A stretch of DNA of 39,969 nucleotides, taken from Pseudonocardiales bacterium (GTDB lineage Bacteria; Actinomycetota; Actinomycetes; Mycobacteriales; Jatrophihabitantaceae). The notes under the pieces are model-generated. The model did not search any database. It was not told the DNA's origin and saw only the letters and a program-made list of their open reading frames with translations. Each line of letters begins with the position of its first letter. Within the stretch, counting starts at the first letter, position 1. A program made the translations under genes and the position numbers. This document shows positions 32,573 through 39,969 of the stretch, one piece after another. Location of the stretch: contig JAVEET010000159.1 of assembly GCA_030840295.1 (NCBI GenBank), positions 1 through 39,969 on the forward strand, given 5' to 3'.

Positions 32573-33007
32573 TTATCCAGCGGTGTCCGTGCCGCCGGTG
32601 TCCGCGCCGCCCGTGTCAGGCCCGGTCTGGTCACCGGACTGGACGGTGTCGGTGTCCGCAGCGCCCGGCTTGTCGGCGGTATCGCCGGCGGTCGGCTTGT
32701 CCACGGTCGTGTCCGCGGTATCACCGGCTGTCAACTTGTCAACGGCCGTGGTGGCGATGACGCCGGCCGCCGGCTTGCCAACGGTCGTGTCGGGACCGGT
32801 CTGATCGCCCGACTGGACGCTGTCCGTATCGGGAGCGCTGGTCGACTCCTGTGACTGAGTCGTTGACGGCGCCGCTGGAGACGACGGTGTCGCGGCGTAG
32901 GCGGCGCCTGTGCCGATCAGCGCGGCCGCGGTGGCGGCGGTGCCGGCAAGCAGCACCTTCTGAACGGTGCCCAGGCCGTTGAGGCGCTGGGCGAGTTTGA
33001 CTGGCAT
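32573..33007 (-). CDS. Small secreted Thr/Asp-rich protein
   Basis: 144 residues from ATG 33007, which has an ideal ribosome site (AAAGGAG, eight bases upstream). A signal peptide is clear: basic start M-P-V-K-L-A-Q-R-L, hydrophobic core K-V-L-L-A-G-T-A-A-T-A-A-A-L-I-G, cleavage near A-Y-A. The mature part is low-complexity, rich in Thr, Asp, Ala and Gly, with two copies of V-Q-S-G-D-Q-T-G-P-D-T and a repeated A-G-D-T-A-D, and no cysteine. It is probably disordered and either exported or wall-associated. Oddly, the reading frame is open far upstream into the flippase-like gene without a stop. Function unknown. Confidence 0.75.
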   Translation of the reverse strand: MPVKLAQRLNGLGTVQKVLLAGTAATAAALIGTGAAYAATPSSPAAPSTTQSQESTSAPDTDSVQSGDQTGPDTTVGKPAAGVIATTAVDKLTAGDTADTTVDKPTAGDTADKPGAADTDTVQSGDQTGPDTGGADTGGTDTAG

Positions 33008-34108
33008 TGCACGTGCTCCTTTGCAGAGGTTGGGCCACGGCTTGTCCGCTGCCCTAGGTCCACTTTGCGTGCCCGGGCCTATAGGGAGCATGTCGCCGGT
33101 CTGAACTTGCCGGCGCAGTGCACCCCGCCCGCACAGCCACACCAGAGCCCCGGCGCCGATCACGCTGGGCAGCCAGAACGACGCGAGCCGGAAGATCAAC
33201 ACTGCCCCCAGCGCGGACCCTGCTGGGGCTCCCACTGTGACCAGGCCGGCGCTCAACGCCAATTCAGCGGGCCCCACTCCACCAGGCACCGGCGCGGCAT
33301 TGGCGAGCGCCATGCCGGCGAGGTAGACGAGCATCGCTGATGCCACGCTCAGCCCTAGTCCGACTGCGTGTGCAGCGCCCCAAAACGCGAGCACTCGGGC
33401 GGTCACCGCCACCGAGGATGCGGCCAGGATCCGCAGAATGGTCCAGCGGTCGCGAGCCAGCCGGTGCACGTGCCCGACCAGCACGCGCAGTTGCATGGCC
33501 AGCATGCGGACGGTGCTCGCAAGGCGCCTCGGGACCCAGCGCGGCCAGCCCCTCCGAAGCAGCCACGCAGCCGCCAGCAGAGCTACCCCGGTCATCGCGA
33601 GCAGCATTGCCACCGATCCAGGTGCCGCCACCGTGCCTGGGTGCGGTGTCGTGAGTGCCGCGATTGTGATCCCGAGGGCTTGGGTGACAGCACCAATCGT
33701 CCCGATGACGGTGACCGCGGCAACGGCCCGCGCCACCGGCAGCCCGGCACAGGTCAGGACTCGGACCCGCAGCAGCGTCCCGCCGACACTGCCCGGCCCG
33801 AACCGGTTACAGAAGGCTCCGGCAACCTCGACCAGTCCGGCGCGGACCGAGCTGATCGCCCCGCCAGACGCCGCAGCGAGGCCGGTTCCGGTGGCGAAAA
33901 AGCTCACCAACACCGCGCTGACGACCAGGAACGCCCATGGCCTCGATGCGTGGGTCACCGCCTGCAGCGCCAGCATCAGCGTTGCCTTGCCGCGCACGGC
34001 CAAGACGACAACCACCGGCAACGCCACTGCCCCGGTGGCCATGCCGAGCAGTCGCCGCACCCGGGGACGGCCGAACCTGCTTGAGCCGGTGGAGGCGAGC
34101 GTGATCAC
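32573..34108 (-). CDS. Flippase-like integral membrane protein (UPF0104/LPG synthase TM type), frame continuous with the secreted protein
   Basis: The N-terminal about 330 residues hold seven to eight hydrophobic helices, with the P-V-P-G-G-V-G-P-A-E motif and F-R-L-A-S-F-W-L-P typical of the lysylphosphatidylglycerol synthase membrane domain family (PF03706); members move lipids or glycolipids. The domain ends near L-V-W-L-C-G-R-G-A-L-R-R. A hydrophilic tail of about 30 residues then leads without any stop into the small secreted protein. Either the product is a true fusion, or the stop codon was lost and the internal ATG 33007 makes the second protein. The start is uncertain: GTG 34108 is chosen because ATG 34219 would overlap the divergent LLM gene and lacks a ribosome site; ATG 34042 is another option. 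Confidence 0.7.
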   Translation of the reverse strand: MITLASTGSSRFGRPRVRRLLGMATGAVALPVVVVLAVRGKATLMLALQAVTHASRPWAFLVVSAVLVSFFATGTGLAAASGGAISSVRAGLVEVAGAFCNRFGPGSVGGTLLRVRVLTCAGLPVARAVAAVTVIGTIGAVTQALGITIAALTTPHPGTVAAPGSVAMLLAMTGVALLAAAWLLRRGWPRWVPRRLASTVRMLAMQLRVLVGHVHRLARDRWTILRILAASSVAVTARVLAFWGAAHAVGLGLSVASAMLVYLAGMALANAAPVPGGVGPAELALSAGLVTVGAPAGSALGAVLIFRLASFWLPSVIGAGALVWLCGRGALRRQVQTGDMLPIGPGTQSGPRAADKPWPNLCKGARAMPVKLAQRLNGLGTVQKVLLAGTAATAAALIGTGAAYAATPSSPAAPSTTQSQESTSAPDTDSVQSGDQTGPDTTVGKPAAGVIATTAVDKLTAGDTADTTVDKPTAGDTADKPGAADTDTVQSGDQTGPDTGGADTGGTDTAG

Positions 34109-34217
34109 CCTTGCGATTCTGATCTCGCCCAGTTGAAGATTTGATGTATGCCCGGGAATGCGGCGGGGGTCGACGACGTCGTAGCTGAATAGGACGTTGT
34201 CGATGAGAGGACAAATC

Positions 34218-35054
34218 ATGCGGCCGAGTGTGGGCAGGATCGGGATCTGGGCACATTCTTCGAATCTGAGCCCCGACCTGGCGCGCGCGGTCGAGTCGAT
34301 GGGTTACGGCGCGATCTGGATCGGCGGCTCCCCCGCTGGAGACCTACGCATCGTCGACGACCTGCTGGCAGCCACCGACACCCTGGTGGTCGCCACCGGC
34401 ATCGTCAACATCTGGACCGCCGACGCCACCACGGTCGCGACATCTCACCATCGCATCACCGCGGCCTTCCCGGGCCGCTTCCTGCTCGGCGTCGGGGTCG
34501 GCCATCCGGAGGCGGTCGGCGACTACCAGCATCCGTACCGCAGCCTCGTGCAGTACCTCGACGTGCTCGACGACGAGGGCGTCCCGCAGGACGAACGCGC
34601 GCTTGCCGCGCTCGGTCCGAAGGTGCTGACCCTCTCCCGGGAGCGCAGCGCGGGCGCGCATCCGTACCTGACCACGCCTGAGCACACTCGCCAGGCACGC
34701 GCCACGCTAGGTGAGAACGCCCTGCTCGCGCCCGAGCAGAAGGTTGTGATCGAGACCGACCCTCAGAAAGGGAGAGACCTCGGCAGACGGGTTGTCGCCA
34801 AGCCGTACCTGGAACTGACCAATTACGTGGCCAACCTGCGCCGTCTCGGCTGGAGCGATGACGACTTTGCCGAGGGGGGCAGCGATGCGCTCATCGACGC
34901 CCTGGTCGGGCACGGCGACGCGCCGACTGCCGCCGCGCGCGTGCAGCAACACCTGGACGCCGGTGCCGACCACGTCGCCATCCAGCTCGTCACCGCCAAG
35001 GGCACGGACCCGGTCGATGGCTACCGCCGATTGGCGAAAGCACTCCTCGACTGA
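34218..35054 (+). CDS. LLM-class (F420-dependent type) oxidoreductase
   Basis: 278 residues from ATG 34218, with AGAGGA six bases upstream. The TIM-barrel start reads V-G-R-I-G-I-W, then G-Y-G-A-I-W-I-G-G-S-P, V-A-T-G-I-V-N-I-W and R-F-L-L-G-V-G-V-G-H-P. This is the luciferase-like monooxygenase family common in actinobacteria; many members use coenzyme F420, a few FMN. Substrate unknown. The C-terminal G-A-D-H-V-A-I-Q-L is typical of the TIGR03620-like branch. It is divergent from the flippase-like gene. Confidence 0.9.
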   Translation: MRPSVGRIGIWAHSSNLSPDLARAVESMGYGAIWIGGSPAGDLRIVDDLLAATDTLVVATGIVNIWTADATTVATSHHRITAAFPGRFLLGVGVGHPEAVGDYQHPYRSLVQYLDVLDDEGVPQDERALAALGPKVLTLSRERSAGAHPYLTTPEHTRQARATLGENALLAPEQKVVIETDPQKGRDLGRRVVAKPYLELTNYVANLRRLGWSDDDFAEGGSDALIDALVGHGDAPTAAARVQQHLDAGADHVAIQLVTAKGTDPVDGYRRLAKALLD

Positions 35055-35103
35055 CTCGCACACAGGCAGGACGAAGGCGTGACGAAGCCGCCCCCAAGGC
35101 TCG

Positions 35104-35571
35104 TTACAGCGCGAGTGGTCCAAAGGCGTTGATTTCGAGCATGAAGACGTCCGGCGGGCTCGTCTGGCTGCATCCGACGAAGCTGGCCTTCACCGTGTAG
35201 CTGCCGTGACCGTGCGCCCCCTTGTACGCGCCTGTTCCGCCGGTGACCTTGTAGGTGCCCGTCTCGGTGAAGGTCCCGTAGCAGGTGACCTTGTCGAATG
35301 CATTCTTGCTGTGCCCGGCCTTGTGCAGGATGTTCAGCGTGCCCTTAGGAAACACGAACTTGTCTTTGGTGTTGGAGATCTGCACGTCGGTGCCACGGGC
35401 GTGCACCGGCCCGGTCGCGATCAGGGTAGAAGTTGCATTCTGGGCGGTAGACGTCTGAAGCGCCACGAAGTGCTCATTTCGACTTCCGGTGTCCGCTGCC
35501 GAGGATGCGGCGAGGCCAAGCATGCCGACCGCTACGGCTCCGATCACAGCGATGGAGCGTCTGATGTTCAT
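35104..35571 (-). CDS. Secreted hypothetical protein, possible allene-oxide-cyclase-like barrel
   Basis: 155 residues from ATG 35571, with GGAGG five to nine bases upstream. Signal peptide: M-N-I-R-R-S, then I-A-V-I-G-A-V-A-V-G-M-L-G-L-A-A, cleavage near S-S-A-A-D. The mature part is beta-rich, with F-V-F-P-K-G-T-L-N-I-L-H and G-T-Y-K-V-T-G-G-T-G-A-Y-K-G-A-H-G-H-G. Similar G-T-G-x-Y-x-G-x-x-G-x-G stretches occur in dirigent and allene-oxide-cyclase barrels. It has two cysteines (C-Y-G; G-C-S), possibly a disulfide. Function unknown. It converges on the LLM gene. Confidence 0.75.
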   Translation of the reverse strand: MNIRRSIAVIGAVAVGMLGLAASSAADTGSRNEHFVALQTSTAQNATSTLIATGPVHARGTDVQISNTKDKFVFPKGTLNILHKAGHSKNAFDKVTCYGTFTETGTYKVTGGTGAYKGAHGHGSYTVKASFVGCSQTSPPDVFMLEINAFGPLAL

Positions 35572-35785
35572 CGGTACCTCCAACTCCGCACGCCGTCGTC
35601 CGATGGCGACGCGACGGCACGCATCATGCTCCGCTTGCAGGACTGCGTCAATATCCGTTTCCCCTTTTGTTTCAAGTTAAATCCCTCTATAGAAGCGCGC
35701 AACGATACGTCACGGGCGACGGCGGCGTGGCCGCCGGGCCAACCGACGAATTGCCGGCTCGTCATCGACCCGGAAGGATGAGCCG

Positions 35786-36646
35786 ATGGTCGCGTTCCGA
35801 TGGCGAATGCTCGGACTGTTCGTCGTCGCCGCCAGCGCCGGCTGTACCCAAGCTCCCGCTCCTGACGGAGCCGCGTTGTCCACCCCGACGCCGGCTCGCG
35901 CCTCCTCCAGCGCAAGCACCACGGCCAGCGCAAGCACCACCCCCAGCAGGTCCGCCCCGCCCAGCAGCGCCAGTGCGACGCCGGCACGCCCGGCTGCGTC
36001 GCGCAGCGCGCCGAGCGGTGCCCCGCGGATTCCCCCGATCTCGGCCGAGGCGCGCGCGGCCGGCCTGCTCGACATCCGCGCGGTTGTCCCAGATGCGATC
36101 GTCGATCTGCGCTACGCCACCACCGACAACTTCGTTGGCGTGCGCCTGTACCCGGCCGACGCCCGGTGCCTGGTGCACCAATCGATGGCGGCGGGTCTCA
36201 CCGCTGCCGCGGATCGGCTCAGACGCGCCGGCTACCTGCTGGTCTTCTGGGATTGCTATCGGCCCCACGCGGTCCAGGTCCACATGTTCCAGGTCGTCCC
36301 GGACCCCAACTGGGTCGCCCGGCCCGGACCGTTGGCCACCAGCCACGAAGCCGCGCGCTCGGTCGACGTCACCCTTGCCCACGCGGCGACCGGGCCGGGA
36401 TGTCCAACCGCCCAACGCGTCCAACGCCACTGCCTGCTGGATATGGGCACCGGCTTCGACGATTTTTCTGCCCGCGCACACGCCTTCGCCACCTACGGGG
36501 TCAGCCCGCAGGCACAATCGAACCGATCCCGGCTTCGCACAGCGATGAGTTCCGGGGGTATCACCGTCTATGAGGGTGAGTGGTGGCACTTCGACGGGCC
36601 GGGCGCGGAGGTCGGACGCCCACACCTCGACGCGCCGCTCAGCTGA
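35786..36646 (+). CDS. D-alanyl-D-alanine dipeptidase (VanX-like, peptidase M15D), secreted or lipoprotein
   Basis: 286 residues. An N-terminal hydrophobic segment ends at Cys20 (A-S-A-G-C), a weak lipobox. A Ser/Thr/Ala/Pro linker (about 25-80) precedes the catalytic domain, which starts D-I-R-A-V-V-P-D-A-I-V-D-L-R-Y-A-T. Zinc ligands expected from VanX are visible: His187 and Asp194 in T-S-H-E-A-A-R-S-V-D, and His268 with catalytic Glu265 in E-W-W-H-F-D; the Y-R-P motif is at 158-160. VanX cleaves D-Ala-D-Ala. VanX of vancomycin resistance is cytoplasmic, so an exported form more likely serves wall-peptide recycling. No vanH/vanA genes are nearby. Confidence 0.9.
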   Translation: MVAFRWRMLGLFVVAASAGCTQAPAPDGAALSTPTPARASSSASTTASASTTPSRSAPPSSASATPARPAASRSAPSGAPRIPPISAEARAAGLLDIRAVVPDAIVDLRYATTDNFVGVRLYPADARCLVHQSMAAGLTAAADRLRRAGYLLVFWDCYRPHAVQVHMFQVVPDPNWVARPGPLATSHEAARSVDVTLAHAATGPGCPTAQRVQRHCLLDMGTGFDDFSARAHAFATYGVSPQAQSNRSRLRTAMSSGGITVYEGEWWHFDGPGAEVGRPHLDAPLS

Positions 36647-36721
36647 TGGCCGCGCGTCTCCTGCCAGCTCCCGCCCGCGAGGTAGGAACCTCCGCGGTAC
36701 GTTACCTCGGTGTATTCCACC

Positions 36722-37168
36722 ATGGTTTCCCGTCATGTGAATGCGTCGCGTTCGAGTGTCTACCGGGTACTCCTCGACCCGGACGCGATCGCGAAATGGC
36801 GCGTACCGAACGGCATGAGCAGCCGCGTGCATGAGTTCGACGCCCGCGAAGGTGGCCGCTTTCGAATCTCGCTCAGCTACGACGCGCCGGGCAGAGCCGG
36901 CAAGTCGGCACCGCGTACCGACACCTACCACGGGCATTTCGTGAAGCTCGTCCCGGACGAGCAGGTGGTCGAAGCAATCGAGTTCGAGACTGCAGATGCC
37001 GCGCTTCGCGGGACCATGACGATGACGACCACCCTTAGCGACGTAGCAGCCGGCACGGACGTCGTCGTCGTGCACGAAGGGATTCCCGACGGCGTGCCTG
37101 CCGCTGACAATGAGATGGGCACCCTGATGGCCCTGGCAAATCTGGCAGTCCTCGTCGAGTCGGTCTGA
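36722..37168 (+). CDS. SRPBCC / AHSA1-type ligand-binding protein
   Basis: About 148 residues from ATG 36722 (GTG 36710 is possible). The START-like pattern is clear: V-Y-R-V-L-L-D-P-D-A-I-A-K-W-R-V-P, F-D-A-R-E-G-G-R-F-R-I-S-L-S-Y, H-G-H-F-V-K-L-V-P-D-E-Q-V-V-E-A-I-E-F. The C-terminal helix is present but shortened (N-E-M-G-T-L-M-A-L-A-N-L-A-V-L-V). Members bind hydrophobic ligands; no specific ligand can be named. It follows the VanX gene by about 75 bp and may be independent. Confidence 0.9.
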   Translation: MVSRHVNASRSSVYRVLLDPDAIAKWRVPNGMSSRVHEFDAREGGRFRISLSYDAPGRAGKSAPRTDTYHGHFVKLVPDEQVVEAIEFETADAALRGTMTMTTTLSDVAAGTDVVVVHEGIPDGVPAADNEMGTLMALANLAVLVESV

Positions 37169-37322
37169 CAGACCAGTGTGCGTGATGGCGTCCGTGCCTG
37201 AGTTGGCTCAGGGTGGAGCCGCCAGGTCGCCGGACGAGTGCCCGCAGGGTGTTCACGTGCCGATAGCCGACCGCTGCGACGAGGCCTAGCGTCAGGGGCA
37301 ACGACAACGAAAGGACCTGGAC

Positions 37323-37619
37323 ATGAGTATTGACCGAGGACTGCTGGCGCTCCTGGAAGCCAAGCCGGGCAAGGGTGACCAGCTCGCCGATTTCCTCAGG
37401 CAGGGCCGGGAGTTGGCCGTAGCCGAAACCGGAACGGTGACGTGGTACGCCTTCAGGCTCAGCGAGACGACCTATGGCATCTTCGACACCTTCGAAGGCG
37501 AGGACAGCCGCCAGGCGCATTTGAACGGGCAGATCCCCGCAGCTCTCGGCACCGTCGCTCCGGACCTGCTGGCCAGCGACCCGGATATCCGCCCGACCGA
37601 CATCATCGCGGTGAAATAG
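37323..37619 (+). CDS. Antibiotic biosynthesis monooxygenase (ABM) domain protein
   Basis: 98 residues; GAAAGGAC precedes the ATG. The pattern L-L-A-L-L-E-A-K-P-G-K-G-D-Q-L-A-D-F-L, T-V-T-W-Y-A-F-R, Y-G-I-F-D-T-F matches small ABM quinol-monooxygenase-like proteins, which act as dimers of a ferredoxin-like fold. Substrate unknown. A separate gene at 27051 has a similar fold, but the two sequences are only distantly alike. Confidence 0.88.
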   Translation: MSIDRGLLALLEAKPGKGDQLADFLRQGRELAVAETGTVTWYAFRLSETTYGIFDTFEGEDSRQAHLNGQIPAALGTVAPDLLASDPDIRPTDIIAVK

Positions 37620-37662
37620 CTGCTGCTCGGGTTACTGTCCTGGGCGGCGAACCTGACACTAC

Positions 37663-37712
37663 GTTAAGTAACACCCTGATTACGGTGTGTAATCTAACAA
37701 GTTATTAACACC
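37663..37712. promoter_or_regulatory. AT-rich cluster of three related 12-15-bp arms
   Basis: GTTAAGTAACACC (37663-37675), GGTGTGTAATCTAAC (37684-37698, inverted) and GTTATTAACACC (37701-37712) share GTTA...ACACC. They form an AT-rich island in the gap between the convergent ABM and SDR genes. It could be a repressor operator or a terminator; no assignment is secure. Confidence 0.3.
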
Positions 37713-37805
37713 TTGTGCGTAAGCCTGTGCACGGCGGTCTCTGGTCTCCAATGCGTTGCCAGCCACCAGATGCCAGCCAGCTGCAAATGTGCGGGTATCT
37801 GGGGC

Positions 37806-38567
37806 TCAGCGGGGCGCCATCCGAATCGCGCCGTCCAACCGGATCGTCTCGCCGTTGAGCATCGGGTTGGCGATGATGTGTGCCACCAACATTGCGTACT
37901 CCTCGGGCTTGCCCAGCCGGTTCGGGTGCGGTACGGACGCACCGAGGGAGGCGATGGCCTCAGCGGGCAGCGAGTTGAGCAGCGGTGTCATGAACAAGCC
38001 GGGGGCGATGGTGTTGACCCGAATTCGGTGCTGGGCAAGTTCGCGGGCGATCGGCAGGGTCATGCCGACGATGCCTGCCTTGGATGCGGAGTAGCCCGCC
38101 TGCCCGATCTGGCCGTCATAGGCCGCGACGGAGGCTGTGTTGATGATGACGCCACGTTCCTCGGCATCGTTCGCCTGCCGCACCATCCTGGCCGCAGCCA
38201 GCCGCAGCACGTTGAAGGTGCCGATAAGGTTGACCTGCACGATCTTGCTGAACGCGGACAGCGGCTGCGCGCCGTCGCGGCCGACCACCCGCTGCGGTGG
38301 CCCGATACCGGCGCAGTTGACGACCACGGCCAGCTCGCCGAGAGCGATCGCGGCTTCGACCGCTGCGGCCACCGCGTCCTCATCGGTAACGTCGGCCGGG
38401 ACGAACACGACCTTGCCGTTGAACTCATCGGCCACCGTTTTTCCCTGCGAGGACGGCAGATCCACCACCACGACATTGGCTCCGAGCTCGACCAGCTGAT
38501 GGACGGTAGCGAGCCCGAGACCAGAGGCGCCCCCGGTGACCAGCGCCGCTTTTCCAGCGACCTCCAT
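37806..38567 (-). CDS. SDR-family dehydrogenase, 3-hydroxyacyl-CoA dehydrogenase-like
   Basis: 253 residues. ATG 38567 is chosen, with GGAGGG six bases upstream; the open frame runs on into the thiolase end. NAD-binding T-G-G-A-S-G-L-G-L-A, D-x-x-S near residue 37, N-C-A-G-I-G, and catalytic Y-S-A-S-K are all present. The sequence is of the HSD17B10 type (type-2 3-hydroxyacyl-CoA dehydrogenase), which oxidises 3-hydroxyacyl-CoA with NAD. The thiolase gene lies 13 bp upstream in the same direction, so the two would carry out the last two steps of a beta-oxidation cycle. Confidence 0.92.
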   Translation of the reverse strand: MEVAGKAALVTGGASGLGLATVHQLVELGANVVVVDLPSSQGKTVADEFNGKVVFVPADVTDEDAVAAAVEAAIALGELAVVVNCAGIGPPQRVVGRDGAQPLSAFSKIVQVNLIGTFNVLRLAAARMVRQANDAEERGVIINTASVAAYDGQIGQAGYSASKAGIVGMTLPIARELAQHRIRVNTIAPGLFMTPLLNSLPAEAIASLGASVPHPNRLGKPEEYAMLVAHIIANPMLNGETIRLDGAIRMAPR

Positions 38568-38580
38568 GAACAACCCTCCG

Positions 38581-39771
38581 CTACAGAACTTCGATGATGG
38601 TGGCGTTGGCCATGCCGCCGCCTTCGCACATGGTCTGCAGGCCATACCGGCCGCCGCTGGCTTCGAGGTAGTTGAGCATGGTTGCCAACAGCCTGGTTCC
38701 GGAGCCGCCGAGTGGATGACCGAGCGCGATCGCCCCGCCCCGAGGGTTGAGCCTTTCCGGGTCGGCGTTGAACTCTCGCGACCAGGCCAGCGGCACCGGG
38801 GCGAACGCTTCGTTGACTTCGTAGGCGTCCAGATCCGACAGCGACAACCCTGAGCGGAGCAACACCTTGTGAGTCGCGGGGATGACTCCGGTCAGCATGA
38901 ACAGCGGGTCGCTGCCGGCGACTGCGAAGGACTGGAACCGGGCGCGTGGCTTCAGTCCGAGCTGGGCCGCCTTGTCCGCGCTCATGATCAGCGCAGCCGA
39001 GGCACCATCAGTCAGCGGCGAGGAGTTGCCGGGCGTGATCGACCAACTGATCTCAGGAAATCGCTCGGCTATTGCAGCATCGGTGAAGGACGGACTGAGA
39101 TCAGCCAGGCCCTCGGCGGTGGTCGTCGCCCGGACCGTCTGGTCCAGAATGTGCTGGCTGATCGTGCCGTCCTCAGCGGTCACGTCGATGGGAATGATCT
39201 CGTTGTTGAAGGCCCCGGCGGCCGCCGCCGCGGCGGCGCGCTGGTGGGACTGCGCGGCAAAGGCGTCCAGCTCAGCGCGGCTGAACTTGTATTGCGCGGT
39301 GATGAGCTCAGCCGACACGCCCTGGTTCACCAGGCCGAGGGGGTAGCGCTCGGTCAGAGGCGCGGTGGGCTGACCACCCTGGCCGTGCAGGGTCATCGGC
39401 ACCCGGCTCATGCTCTCGACCCCGCACGCAATCGCGATGTCGTAGGCGCCGGACATCACGCCCTGAGCGGCGAAATGCGCCGCTTGTTGCGAAGACCCGC
39501 ACTGCCGGTCGATGGACGTGGCGGGCACCGACTCCGGAAGCCCGGCCGTCAGGGTCGCGGTTCGGGCGATGTTCTGCGCCTGGTCGCCGGTCTGGCCGAC
39601 ACACCCGGCGATGACGTCGTCGATCGAGGCCGGGTCGAGGCCGGTCCGCGCAACCAAGGCGCGGATCGTCTCGGCGAGCAGGACCGCCGGGTGTACGCCG
39701 GACAGCGCGCCACCCGGCTTCCCGCGGCCGGAGGCAGTCCGGACGATGTCGACAATGACGGCGTCTGTCAT
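38581..39771 (-). CDS. Acetyl-CoA C-acyltransferase (thiolase)
   Basis: 396 residues from ATG 39771, with GGAAGGGA upstream; the open frame reaches 39822 without family sequence. The nucleophile is Cys91 in D-R-Q-C-G-S-S-Q-Q. The family's second half has N-E-A-F-A, G-G-A-I-A-L-G-H-P-L-G-G-S-G (catalytic His) and C-E-G-G-G-M-A-N-A (second Cys). It cleaves 3-ketoacyl-CoA to acetyl-CoA and a shortened acyl-CoA. It forms a probable two-gene operon with the SDR dehydrogenase. Substrate could be fatty acid, branched-chain or sterol side chain. Confidence 0.94.
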   Translation of the reverse strand: MTDAVIVDIVRTASGRGKPGGALSGVHPAVLLAETIRALVARTGLDPASIDDVIAGCVGQTGDQAQNIARTATLTAGLPESVPATSIDRQCGSSQQAAHFAAQGVMSGAYDIAIACGVESMSRVPMTLHGQGGQPTAPLTERYPLGLVNQGVSAELITAQYKFSRAELDAFAAQSHQRAAAAAAAGAFNNEIIPIDVTAEDGTISQHILDQTVRATTTAEGLADLSPSFTDAAIAERFPEISWSITPGNSSPLTDGASAALIMSADKAAQLGLKPRARFQSFAVAGSDPLFMLTGVIPATHKVLLRSGLSLSDLDAYEVNEAFAPVPLAWSREFNADPERLNPRGGAIALGHPLGGSGTRLLATMLNYLEASGGRYGLQTMCEGGGMANATIIEVL

Positions 39772-39861
39772 GGCAGTCCCTTCCAGTGGTCTAGGTTCCA
39801 AACTTACTTCGCGTTCGTTCAAGGTGCCGGACGAACGGTCGACGCCGGTGGTAGTTGGGTG

Positions 39862-39969
39862 CTACCCGACAGAAGCTGCTCTGCTGTCTCGTCGCAGGGG
39901 ATGATCTTCGGGGATTTCAACGAGAACGATGGGCGTTCCCTCCGGGTCGCTTATCCACATCTCCACCAG
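39862..39969 (-). CDS. VOC/glyoxalase-family protein, C-terminal end only
   Basis: Only the last 35 codons are in the window, ending at TAG 39864-39862. They read M-W-I-S-D-P-E-G-T-P-I-V-L-V-E-I-P, then H-P-L-R-R-D, which is the closing strand and tail of vicinal-oxygen-chelate (glyoxalase/bleomycin resistance) proteins. The metal-binding Glu of that fold is probably the one in V-L-V-E. The start lies beyond the right edge. It points the same way as the thiolase gene. Confidence 0.7.
   Translation of the reverse strand: MVEMWISDPEGTPIVLVEIPEDHPLRRDSRAASVG

Noticed and set aside
35762-37075. 437-codon minus-strand frame opposite the VanX-like and SRPBCC genes
   Set aside because: Antisense shadow; low-complexity Arg/Gly sequence without motifs.
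37713-38597. 294-codon plus-strand frame at the right end
   Set aside because: Opposite the SDR dehydrogenase gene, which has a full set of catalytic motifs.

Overview
The window is high-GC DNA with dense, often overlapping genes, frequent GTG starts and an actinobacterial gene repertoire: LigD-type ligase, ROK repressor, DUF1345, F420-type LLM oxidoreductase, and an Hhy-type hydrogenase locus. It most likely comes from the chromosome of an aerobic soil actinomycete. The hydrogenase genes read most like those of Streptomyces and other high-GC actinobacteria. The genus cannot be fixed without a search.

Layout. (1) 1-2161, minus: 3' truncated formate dehydrogenase with an in-frame TGA that I read as selenocysteine, followed by a SECIS-like hairpin. 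(2) 2262-7171: a small rhodanese (plus), then a minus-strand group of PE-ligase, DUF72 protein, repeat-bearing coiled-coil protein and ROK regulator. (3) 7356-11452, plus: a large secreted GH3 glucosidase divergent from the ROK gene, a palindrome, and a DUF1345 membrane protein. (4) 11547-27356, plus: a 16-kb hydrogenase locus in the order hypA, hypB, hhyS, hhyL, NifU/Rieske-like gene, DUF5947, DUF6084, 508-aa unknown, 39-aa membrane peptide, two small disordered proteins, maturation protease, hypC, hypF, second hypC, hypD, hypE, DUF6390-like gene, 100-aa ABM-like gene. (5) 27394-34108, minus: beta-propeller membrane protein with its ECF sigma factor, a two-component system, and a flippase-like membrane protein whose frame runs on into a small secreted protein. 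(6) 34218-39969: LLM oxidoreductase, secreted barrel-like protein, VanX-like dipeptidase, SRPBCC protein, ABM protein, a thiolase-SDR pair, and the 3' end of a VOC/glyoxalase gene.

How the genes work together. The hydrogenase locus holds both structural subunits and a complete Hyp set (A, B, two C, D, E, F) plus the endopeptidase. The large subunit keeps a 22-residue C-terminal extension for that endopeptidase to remove. The small subunit has C-D-G-D at the proximal cluster, where most hydrogenases have C-x-G-C. This marks the high-affinity, oxygen-insensitive actinobacterial type (group 1h, formerly group 5) that oxidises atmospheric H2. With the Sec-formate dehydrogenase, the window suggests an aerobe that can live on traces of H2 and formate. 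The least explained part is the block from 15889 to 20480, seven genes between the structural and maturation genes, several of them translationally coupled.

A second theme is in-frame tandem repeats (12 or 15 bp) at gene ends or gene junctions: 5910-5999, 20471-20518, 21017-21121 and 30032-30067. No tRNA, rRNA, CRISPR array, insertion sequence or phage gene was recognised. No gap between genes exceeds 300 bases.
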